This document shows, piece after piece, positions 18,476-27,300 of a stretch of 64,000 nt of DNA. Each line of letters opens with the position of its first letter. Positions within the stretch are counted from its first letter, which is position 1. A program made the translations under genes and the position numbers. This stretch comes from Dolichospermum sp. FACHB-1091 (GTDB lineage: Bacteria > Cyanobacteriota > Cyanobacteriia > Cyanobacteriales > Nostocaceae). The notes beneath the pieces are model-generated. The model saw only the letters and a list, made by a program, of their open reading frames with translations, was not told the DNA's origin and searched no databases. Where the stretch lies: positions 1-64,000 of the forward strand of contig NZ_JACJSB010000009.1 of assembly GCF_014697585.1 (NCBI RefSeq), in the 5' to 3' direction.

Positions 18476-19681
18476 ATGGATGTATTAGTAACAGCCAGCG
18501 CCCACTTTGGAATCACAAGTGATGGTATACTGTGGACTCCAAATCAATCATTAGATTATCACTTCTGGTCTCGATATTTAGACGTATACGATGAAGTTAA
18601 GATATTAGCACGAGCAAAACCGTATCAATTACTACCATCGGGCTGGAATCAAGCTTCAGGACCAGGAATCAAAGCGATACCTTTACCCGACTATCAAGGC
18701 GGATCAGGCTTAGTAAAAAACTATACTCATATCAAAAAAACTGCGATCGCTGCGTTAGCGAATACACAAGCCGTACAAATGCGTTTATCCTGTGATATCG
18801 GTGCAATTGTCTGGCGGTGTTTAGCATCTTCAAGACCTTATGGCATAGAAGTAGTTAATGATCCTTATGATGTCTTTGCCCCTGGTGCTTACAAGCATCC
18901 TTTGAGAGCAGTTTTTCGGAGATGGTCAACGTGGCAATTACAACGTCATACTGCCAATGCTACCGCTGCTGCTTATGTAACAGAATACTCATTACAAAAG
19001 CGATATCCGCCAAAAAACGGGGCATTTTCCACTTATTTCTCCAGTATTGATTTACCCAACTCAGCCTTTGCGGCTGCACCGCGAGAGCCAAGAACAGGTA
19101 TAAAAACATTTACGCTTGTTAGCGTAGGTACATTAGCGCAACTTTACAAAGCACCAGATATTTTAATTAAAGCCATTGCAGTTTGTGTACAAGAAGGGTT
19201 AGATCTACAACTAATTTGGGTAGGAGATGGTAAGTACAAATCAGAATTGCAAACATTGGCAGCGGAAAAAGGTATAAATAAGCGAGTCACATTTTGCGGA
19301 TATTTATCCACCAGAGAGCAAGTAATTGAGCAATTGGATCAAGGTGATCTTTTCGTTCTCCCATCATACCAGGAAGGCTTACCAAAAGCCATGATTGAAG
19401 CCATGGCGCGGGGGCTACCTTGTATTGGCTCAAATGTAGGGGGTATTCCCGAATTATTACCAGAAGAGGATATGGTTAACCCTGGTTGTCACATAGCACT
19501 GTCACATAAAATCCGAGAAGTTGTCACTAACCCATACCGTTTAGCAACTATGTCAATTTCCAATTTAGAAAAAGCCAAAAATTACAGAGAAGATATTTTG
19601 CAAAAACGCCGAATTAAATTCTACAACCATGTCAAAGAACAAACGCAGACATGGTTATCAAGCCAGACAAAATCCTTTTAA
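18476..19681 (+). CDS. Glycosyltransferase family 4 (GT-B)
   Basis: This glycosyltransferase has about 401 residues from the ATG at 18476. A TTG at 18440 in the same frame would overlap the upstream gene by 19 bases. The donor domain has LVSVGTLAQLYKAPDILI, IWVGDGKYKSEL and FVLPSYQEGLPKAMIEAMAR followed by GSNVGGIPELL, all standard for GT4. The N-terminal half is less typical (SAHFGITSDGILWTPNQ). Its specificity is unknown. Confidence 0.85.
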   Translation: MDVLVTASAHFGITSDGILWTPNQSLDYHFWSRYLDVYDEVKILARAKPYQLLPSGWNQASGPGIKAIPLPDYQGGSGLVKNYTHIKKTAIAALANTQAVQMRLSCDIGAIVWRCLASSRPYGIEVVNDPYDVFAPGAYKHPLRAVFRRWSTWQLQRHTANATAAAYVTEYSLQKRYPPKNGAFSTYFSSIDLPNSAFAAAPREPRTGIKTFTLVSVGTLAQLYKAPDILIKAIAVCVQEGLDLQLIWVGDGKYKSELQTLAAEKGINKRVTFCGYLSTREQVIEQLDQGDLFVLPSYQEGLPKAMIEAMARGLPCIGSNVGGIPELLPEEDMVNPGCHIALSHKIREVVTNPYRLATMSISNLEKAKNYREDILQKRRIKFYNHVKEQTQTWLSSQTKSF

Positions 19682-19706
19682 ATTATCTATCAACCTCTAA
19701 ATAAAA

Positions 19707-20852
19707 ATGAATAAAATTTTAATAGTAACAACAATTCCTAGCACTATTAATGCCTTTCTTTTACCTTTTGTCGAACATTTCCGGTCTCATGGTTGCAAAG
19801 TAGATGCAATGGCGCGGGGAATCAGTGTAAACGCTCAATGTTTAGCCGCATTTGATCAAGTCTGGGATATAGAATGGTCAAGAAATCCCCTAAATCCATT
19901 GAATTTAATAGCTGCTCCTCAGATGATTCAGAAAATAGTTGAAAAAGAGAAATATGATATAGTTCATGTTCACACACCAGTAGCAGCTTTCGTGACTCGC
20001 TATGCTTTAAAAAACCTGAAAAAGCAACTTAATACAAAAGTCATTTATACAGCCCATGGTTTTCATTTCTACGAAGGAGGTAAAGCTTTGAAAAATGCTT
20101 TATTCCTATTTTTAGAAAAATTAGCTGGCTATTGGACGGACTATTTAGTAGTAATTAATCGTGAAGATCAAGCAGCCGCTCAAAAATACAAACTTGTCTC
20201 ATCAGAACGGCTTAATTATATGCCAGGAATTGGCGTAAATTTGCAATATTACAAAGCTGATTCTATCTCTTTAGAAGATATTGAGAAATTACGTCAAGAA
20301 TTAGGACTAACAGCAAACACTAAATTGCTGTTATCAGTAGCTGAATTTATTCCCCGAAAAAGATTGTCAGATATCTTAAAAGCCTACTGTAATTTAAACA
20401 GACCTGAAACCTGTTTAGTTTTTGCTGGAGACGGAGTATTAATGGAGGAAATGCAGCAGTTAGCAATTAAATTAAATATTCAAAATCAAGTCCGATTTTT
20501 AGGAATACGTCGGGATATTCCTATTTTAATGCGTACCGCAGCAGCCACAATTTTAGTTTCCGAGCAAGAAGGTTTACCCAGATGTGTAATGGAAGCTATG
20601 TCCTTAGAAACTCCAGTAATTGGTACAAATATTCGCGGAACTAGAGACTTATTAGAAAATGGGTGTGGTTTACTTGTAGAAGTGAGTGATATAGAGGGAA
20701 TAACAAAAGCCATGACATGGATATTAGATCATCCAGAAAAAGCGAGAATTATCAGTAAAAAAGGACGAGAAAAAATAGCTGATTATGACATAAACCAAAT
20801 TATTAAAATGCACACAGCTTTATACACTCAAGTTCAAAAACTCGATCTATAG
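19707..20852 (+). CDS. Glycosyltransferase family 4 (EpsD-like)
   Basis: This 381-residue GT-B enzyme opens with KILIVTTIPSTINAFLLPF. The stretch DIVHVHTPVAAFVTRYAL and the following YTAHGFHFYEGG are the pattern of EpsD/CapJ-type enzymes that often add the second sugar of exopolysaccharides. The donor side has LLSVAEFIPRKRL, FAGDGVLMEEM and VSEQEGLPRCVMEAM. It is preceded by a 25-base gap after the previous glycosyltransferase and belongs to the same run. Confidence 0.87.
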   Translation: MNKILIVTTIPSTINAFLLPFVEHFRSHGCKVDAMARGISVNAQCLAAFDQVWDIEWSRNPLNPLNLIAAPQMIQKIVEKEKYDIVHVHTPVAAFVTRYALKNLKKQLNTKVIYTAHGFHFYEGGKALKNALFLFLEKLAGYWTDYLVVINREDQAAAQKYKLVSSERLNYMPGIGVNLQYYKADSISLEDIEKLRQELGLTANTKLLLSVAEFIPRKRLSDILKAYCNLNRPETCLVFAGDGVLMEEMQQLAIKLNIQNQVRFLGIRRDIPILMRTAAATILVSEQEGLPRCVMEAMSLETPVIGTNIRGTRDLLENGCGLLVEVSDIEGITKAMTWILDHPEKARIISKKGREKIADYDINQIIKMHTALYTQVQKLDL

Positions 20853-20885
20853 TGATTCACAAACATTAAAAAATCCGCAATAATT

Positions 20886-22733
20886 ATGAACAAATATCCG
20901 GTATTATTAGCTCTTTTTATCTGCATTTTTATAGTTTTCCAAAATGGAGTATTTCCACAAAACTTATCTGCATTAGCAACAAGAAAAGTTATTAATAACG
21001 AAAGAGGATTTTACTATGTATTTCCTTATAATGATCAGTGGTCAAAAGTTGGAGCTTATATAGGATTAGCTCATTATGATAGTTTTGAAGCCATGAATCA
21101 AGAAGCTATTAGAGGAATTCAGGGTCGTTTTCAACACTTTCATTCTCAGGATGAAAATAAATATGCTTATTTTCCCTATGCTGAATTAAAGGAATATGAA
21201 ACTGACGAATTAAATCAAAATCATCCACCATTATGGATTACTGCTAAGTATAAAAATCAAAAAAAACCTGTAATTTTTGAATGGTTGTCAAAAGAAAAAG
21301 CCCAAGGTGTGAATTTTACTGATGAACGTTATATAAATTTCTTTATTAAAAAATATGTCCGTAATAAACTACAAAAAAATTCCTATCAAAATATTTGGTT
21401 AGGATTGGATAACTGCGCTTTTAATTACAATTTATATGGTGTATTTGATGAAAAAAATAATTTTATAAATAACGTTAAATGGGAGAAACCATTTCCCCAA
21501 AATAATCAAGAGTTTTTGCAATCTGTCAAGCATTTTTTCAAACGAATTAAAGAATTAGCACCAGATATTAAAATTATTTGTAATGAGGGGAGTATTGCTG
21601 ATGAAACTCAGTATAATCAAATATTTGCGAATACAGATGGAGTTATTTTAGAAGATTTTCTTGGTGAGATATATAATCAAGATGGAAATTATTCTAGAGA
21701 TAAAATTTATCAGATTTATTTGCGAATGAAAAATTTTGCAACCAACAAAGTACAAATTTATCAACCTCATACACACGACCGAGATGAACTTATTCATGAT
21801 ATGTACCTTGGATATTTAATTTTTGGTGGAGAAAATCGGTTTTTAAGTATGGATAATGATCAAAGTCAAGAGATTGATCCAAAACGATATATAGAAATTA
21901 AAAATGCTTTGGGTAATCCAACTTCTTCAGCAACAGACCAACAGGAAATAAATAAAAGTAAAGGATATCGTCTTTATTCAAGAACTTATGAAGGAGGAAT
22001 TATATATTTTAATCTCACGGGAAAAACGCAAACCATAAAATTAAAATCAGGACAGAAATATTTTGATGAAGATCGTCGTTTAGTAACAAGCATTGTCATT
22101 CAAGATAAAACAGCCAAATATGTAGTTTTTAGTCCACAATTCAAAGCCGAAAAACCTGTTATTAGTCCGGTTAAAGACGGAATAATCACCGGTGAAGTTC
22201 TTGTTAATATCGAGAGTAAAATACCTAATGCAACTATTAGATATACTATTGATAATAGCGAACCAAATCAAAATTCTCCAATTTATACTAGTCCGATTAA
22301 ACTAACTAAAAGTGCTATGGTAAAAGCTAAAGTGTTTAGTCCTAATGGTTCTACAAGTTGGACATCAAATACTTATTATAGTATGACCAATAAATTACCG
22401 CAAGTTGAATTTAATGTAAGTGCAGCCAGTGGAAGTGAATTTTTAAATATGGATTATCCTTTAGTAAAACTAAATTACATGAGTGGGAAAACAGTAACTG
22501 TTAATTATTCAGTTATAGGGGGTACAGCTAAGAATGATGGTATAGATTATAAATTAGGAAATGGTCAGTTGACATTTAAAGCTGGAGAACAGTACAAATA
22601 TTTACCAATACCAATTATTAATGATGATCAAAAAGAAAATAATGAGACTATTAAAATTAAGCTTTATCAACCAATTAATGCCAAGTTAGGAAATAAAAAT
22701 TTATATACTTATACAATTAAAGATAATGATTAA
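20886..22733 (+). CDS. Secreted putative glycoside hydrolase with chitobiase-C-like and Calx-beta domains
   Basis: A 615-residue protein with a signal peptide or anchor (residues 1-30, hydrophobic LLALFICIFIVF). Residues about 35-370 look like a TIM-barrel glycosidase of the putative polysaccharide-hydrolase type: NIWLGLDNCAFNYNLYG, IKIICNEGS and DGVILEDFLGE place acidic residues at strand ends. Residues about 420-500 match the CHB_HEX_C beta domain (PNATIRYTIDNSEPN). Residues about 515-615 match a Calx-beta domain (YSVIGGTAKNDGIDY and IINDDQKENNETI). It may trim or anchor the polysaccharide outside the cell. The family assignment of the barrel is uncertain. Confidence 0.65.
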   Translation: MNKYPVLLALFICIFIVFQNGVFPQNLSALATRKVINNERGFYYVFPYNDQWSKVGAYIGLAHYDSFEAMNQEAIRGIQGRFQHFHSQDENKYAYFPYAELKEYETDELNQNHPPLWITAKYKNQKKPVIFEWLSKEKAQGVNFTDERYINFFIKKYVRNKLQKNSYQNIWLGLDNCAFNYNLYGVFDEKNNFINNVKWEKPFPQNNQEFLQSVKHFFKRIKELAPDIKIICNEGSIADETQYNQIFANTDGVILEDFLGEIYNQDGNYSRDKIYQIYLRMKNFATNKVQIYQPHTHDRDELIHDMYLGYLIFGGENRFLSMDNDQSQEIDPKRYIEIKNALGNPTSSATDQQEINKSKGYRLYSRTYEGGIIYFNLTGKTQTIKLKSGQKYFDEDRRLVTSIVIQDKTAKYVVFSPQFKAEKPVISPVKDGIITGEVLVNIESKIPNATIRYTIDNSEPNQNSPIYTSPIKLTKSAMVKAKVFSPNGSTSWTSNTYYSMTNKLPQVEFNVSAASGSEFLNMDYPLVKLNYMSGKTVTVNYSVIGGTAKNDGIDYKLGNGQLTFKAGEQYKYLPIPIINDDQKENNETIKIKLYQPINAKLGNKNLYTYTIKDND

Positions 22734-22895
22734 AGCTATTGACAATATGGCTATATTATCTTTTGTATTTTCGCTATATTTTTAATAAGGGTTTTGTTTC
22801 GCGCACAGGTGCAAAGACGCAAAGAATAATATAAATATCTGATAGCGTAGCGTAAGCCATATCAGGATTTATTAAGATTAACAGAGTAGAAAAAC

Positions 22896-23552
22896 ATGAG
22901 AAATAGCGAATCACAAACTAGGAATTATAATCAATCTTACCTAAGATGGATTAGCAGATTTATCAAATTAGTATTAGATAGATTTGTCGCTTTTATCGGC
23001 ATAATTTTTCTTTTTCCTATTCTGATAATTGTAGCAGGTGCTATTTATTTGCGTATGGGGAGTCCAGTTTTATTTATCCAACCCCGTCCAGGTAAAAATG
23101 CTCGGATTTTTAATTTCTATAAATTCCGCACCATGACTAACGAAAAGGACGCAAAAGGTAATTTATTACCTGACGAAAAACGCTTAACATCCTTTGGTGA
23201 TTTTATCCGCAAAACCAGCTTAGACGAACTTCCTCAATTGTGGAATGTTTTTAAGGGTGATATGAGTTTTGTGGGTCCACGTCCTTTGCGTGTGCAATAT
23301 CTTGAACTTTATACTCCTGAACAAGCTCGTCGTCACGATGTTTTACCAGGAATTACAGGACTAGCTCAAATTAATGGTCGTAATGCTATTAGCTGGGAAA
23401 CAAAATTTAACTTGGATATTTGGTATATTGACAATTGGAATCTTTGGCTAGATTTGAAAATTCTTCTATTAACATTTTGGAAAGTCCTGAAGCGTGAAAA
23501 TATCAGTCAGGAAGGATATGCAACTGCGCCGGATTTTAAAGGTCAGGAATAA
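22896..23552 (+). CDS. Undecaprenyl-phosphate sugar-1-phosphate transferase (monotopic, PglC/EpsL type)
   Basis: This enzyme moves a sugar-1-phosphate from a nucleotide sugar to undecaprenyl phosphate and starts the repeat unit. At 218 residues it is the short PglC-like form rather than the long WcaJ form. It has one N-terminal re-entrant hydrophobic helix (residues 27-50), then PVLFIQPRPG, FKFRTM (as FYKFRTM), the catalytic Asp-Glu in TSLDELPQLWNV, FVGPRPL and the C-terminal GLAQINGRN. It pairs naturally with the dehydratase, aminotransferase and acyltransferase genes of the locus. Confidence 0.92.
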   Translation: MRNSESQTRNYNQSYLRWISRFIKLVLDRFVAFIGIIFLFPILIIVAGAIYLRMGSPVLFIQPRPGKNARIFNFYKFRTMTNEKDAKGNLLPDEKRLTSFGDFIRKTSLDELPQLWNVFKGDMSFVGPRPLRVQYLELYTPEQARRHDVLPGITGLAQINGRNAISWETKFNLDIWYIDNWNLWLDLKILLLTFWKVLKRENISQEGYATAPDFKGQE

Positions 23553-23555
23553 ATA

Positions 23556-23577
23556 AATCAGGGCTAAAGCCCTGATT
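23556..23577. terminator. Perfect hairpin after the sugar transferase
   Basis: AATCAGGGCT (23556-23565) and AGCCCTGATT (23568-23577) pair perfectly with two bases between. Related sequence is in the 38759-38821 repeat, so this may be a dispersed repeat that also acts as a terminator or attenuator within the locus. Confidence 0.45.
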
Positions 23578-23650
23578 ACAAACATGAGATCATATCTTGA
23601 TGTGAAATTTCCGTAAGTCTTATAGATATCAACTCAAGGATGGGAATTTT

Positions 23651-24307
23651 ATGGACAAAGTTGTTATTTTTGGTAACAGTTTTTTCGCAGAAACTATTTA
23701 CTTTTATCTCCAGCATGATTCAGATTATCAATTAATTGCGTTTACCGTTGATGAATCTCATATTCAATCAGAAAGTTTCCATGATTTACCAGTTGTGGCT
23801 TATGAAAAACTTGAAAAATATTATCCACCAACTGAATACAAGTTGTTTATTCCTCTCGGTTATGAAAGATTGAACAAGCTACGGGCAGAAAAATATTATA
23901 ATGCCAAAAATAGAGGATATGGTTTCATTTCCTATATCAGTTCTAAGGCTGATTATCATAATATATCTGTAGGTGAAAACTGTTTGATTTTAGAAAAAAG
24001 TATCATAGAACCTCAAGTGACTATTGGTGATAATTGTATTCTTGCGGGTGGTAATCATATTGGACATCATTCGATAATTAATAATCATTGTTTCATTGCT
24101 TCTCATGTTGTCTTTGGTGGAAGAGTAGTTGTAGGAGAATACAGTTTTATTGGCATGAATGCTACTATTAGAAATGCCATAAATATTGGCAAAGAAAATA
24201 TTATTGGTGCCGGGTCAATAATTCTTACCAATACGGAAGATCAAGCAGTTTACTCCCCAGGAGAAACTCCAAAATTTCAAGTTCCTAGCAATCTTATCCA
24301 TATTTAA
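23651..24307 (+). CDS. Left-handed beta-helix acyltransferase (PglD/NeuD-like)
   Basis: This 218-residue protein has an N-terminal nucleotide-sugar-binding half (KVVIFGNSFFAETIYFYL) and a C-terminal hexapeptide-repeat helix (VGENCLILEKSIIEPQ, IGDNCILAGGNHIGHHS, VGEYSFIGMNATI, IGKENIIGAGSII). Such enzymes acetylate amino or hydroxy groups of sugars. It is one of two in the locus. It lies 15 bases before the assembly-line gene and is likely co-translated with it. The usual PglD SSVDHDC motif is not present here, so its acceptor may differ from that of the second copy at 33113. Confidence 0.8.
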   Translation: MDKVVIFGNSFFAETIYFYLQHDSDYQLIAFTVDESHIQSESFHDLPVVAYEKLEKYYPPTEYKLFIPLGYERLNKLRAEKYYNAKNRGYGFISYISSKADYHNISVGENCLILEKSIIEPQVTIGDNCILAGGNHIGHHSIINNHCFIASHVVFGGRVVVGEYSFIGMNATIRNAINIGKENIIGAGSIILTNTEDQAVYSPGETPKFQVPSNLIHI

Positions 24308-24322
24308 AGGAGAAAATAATTT

Positions 24323-27300
24323 ATGATTGATTTTTCCTGTTTTGTTGTTGGTAATGGGACTCTATCTATCAATTGTTTAGAACTTTTATTACTCAAAAAT
24401 TGCCAATTATTAGGAGTATATTCGCCGGATAATTCATTACAAGCATGGTGTGAAAGTCATGGAATTGAATACATAAGTTCTCGCAATCTTTTTCACAAAA
24501 GACTTTTGAGCGTTGAATATGACTATCTTTTTAGTATTAATAATGTTCAATGGATTATTCCCAAAAATGTAATTGCTAGAGCGAAAAAAGCGACCATTAA
24601 TTATCATGATGCCCCACTACCAAAATACGCTGGTTTATACGCAACTTCCTGGGCATTACTCAACGGTGAGACCGAACACGCCGTCACTTGGCATCAAGTC
24701 GTTCCCCAAATTGATGCTGGTCCTATTTTTAAACAAAAAATAGTGCCAATTCGCCCAGATGATACAGCCTTTACTTTAAATATTAGTTGCTTTGATGCTG
24801 CGATCGCTTCTTTTGATGAACTGACAGAAGAATTAATCGCTGGTAATGTTGAACCAATACCCCAGGATTTATCCCAACGAACTTATTTTGGTTATGAACA
24901 TCGTCCGGTTTCTCTAATATCTTATGATGTCAGCAGTAAGGATATTTGCAATTTAGTTAGAGCCTTGGATTTTGGTCCGGTATGGCTAGGCCAGGCAGGT
25001 TATCGGAATGAATTAGGTCAACCTAAAATCTGGCTACCAGGAGGGGTTGTCGTCGTCGGTTCTGCGCGGCCAATCATATCTGAACATGGAACGCCTGGGC
25101 AAGTTCTGATTTTAAATGCGGAAGGAATTAGTATTGCTACTATAGACGGGGCGGTGCAATTTGGTAATTTAAAAACATTAAATGGAAAAGATATTTCCCC
25201 TCAAGAATTGCAACAATATTATGGTGTGCGGGTTGGTGATGTTTTACCCGTAATTAATGCAGAAACCAAAAAGGCAATTAGTCAGCGAAATATTGCTTTA
25301 TCCCGTTATGAACAAATTTGGGTTGAAAGATTAACAAAGTTTACACCTTTTCAACATCCCTATTTAGGGCGAGAAATATCCCATCAATTACCAGAGTTTT
25401 CATCTCCCCAACTGCAACGTTATCGGATTTTGTCCAATGTACCTGTAGAACCAAAAAATCTATTGGTGATGTTTGCAGCTTATTGTGTGCGATTAGCCGC
25501 AGAATCAAGTGGGGAATTTGATTTAGGACTACAAACGGAATCTCAGCGCGGTGTTGCTCCTGAATTGTTTTCGCAAATAGTTCCTTTGCGTGTGAATTTT
25601 GAAAAGGAAGAGTCTTTTAGAGATTTTCAAGGGCGATTATCAGCGGATTTAGATTATATAAATAATTTAGGTAGTTTTAGACATACGCTATTAGGACGTT
25701 ATCCTGAATTACATGATACGGAATACGGGCGGAATCTTTTTTCTAGAAATAACTCCCCGTGGTCGCCAAAAATCTTTCCTGTAGCGATCGCATCTGTTCC
25801 TACTCCCGATGCTTTAAAAGATTTGGCTGACTGGGATTTTATGAATGCTTCTATGGCCTTTGTGGCTTATGAGGATGGGAGTGACAGTGAGTTGGTACAT
25901 AAGGGGGAATTGAGTGATACAGACTCTAGGGAAATTGTCCAACAACTTGAGGTTTTTATCTCTGCTTGTTTAGAACATCCTGATCAATCTTTAGATAAGT
26001 TACCAATTCTTAGCCTCAGCCAACAACAGCAGATTTTAGAAGCATGGAATCAGACTGCACAACCTTTCGCGGCAGATAAATGTATTCATGATTTATTTGC
26101 CCAACAAGTAGAGCGGACTCCTGATGCTATTGCTGTGGTTTTTCAAGAACAACAATTAACTTATCGGGAATTAAACACACAAGCTAACCAACTAGCGCAT
26201 TACTTAATTTTACAGGGAGTTGGACCGGATGTGTTGGTGGGTTTGCTGATGGAGCGATCGCTAGAAATGATCATCGGCTTATTAGCAATTCACAAAGCTG
26301 GAGGGGCTTATCTTCCCCTAGACCCTGATTTTCCTCAAGAGCGTTTGGCTTTCATGGTAGAAGATTCCCAAGCGCCCGTTATCTTAACCAATTTAGCAGC
26401 AACCAGAGAAGATTACCCCACGCGGGAAATGGGGAATCTGAGGATTATTCCCATTGATGCAATCAGGGCAGAAATTAGCCAACAACCGACGACAAATCCC
26501 CATACAGAAGTTAAACCAGAAAACCTCAGTTATGTCATCTACACCTCTGGCTCTACGGGAAAACCCAAGGGTGTGATGGTAGAACATAGAAATGTGCTTA
26601 ATTTTTTCACAGGAATGGATGGGGTAATTAACCATGAACCACCAGGAGTATGGTTAGCTGTAACCAGTTTGTCTTTTGATATTTCAGTTTTGGAACTCTT
26701 CTGGACTCTAGCACGGGGATTTAAAGTAGTAATTTATGACCCCAAAGCAGAGCGGAAACCTGCTACTTCCCAAAGTTTAAAACGGCAAAATCGCTCTAAA
26801 TCCATAGATTTTAGTCTTTTCTACTTTTCTAGCCATGAAAGAAATCAAGATGCGGGGGAAAAATATCGTTTGCTGCTAGAAGGGGCTAAATTTGCCGATG
26901 CTCATGGGTTTAAAGCAGTTTGGACTCCCGAACGTCATTTTCACGCTTTTGGTGGCTTATTCCCCAATCCAGTGGTCAGTAGTGCAGCGATCGCTACCAT
27001 CACTAAAGACATCCACATCCGCGCTGGTAGCTGTGTTTCTCCACTACATAACACAATTCGTCTGGCGGAAGATTGGTCTTTAGTAGATAATCTCTCCAAT
27101 GGTCGAGTAGGCATATCTTTTGCCGCTGGTTGGCAACCCAACGATTTCGCGCTGTATCCCGATAGATTTGCCAACCGCAAGGAAATCATGTTTGAGCAAA
27201 TAGAGGAGGTACAGGCACTTTGGCGGGGAGAAAGCCTTGAGCTTCCGAACGGAAAGGGAGAAAGGTGTTTTGTGCAAACTCTACCACGTCCCATTCAAGC

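Noticed and set aside
26941-27294. 117-residue minus-strand frame within the monooxygenase insert
   Set aside because: It is a shadow of the strongly supported plus-strand domain.
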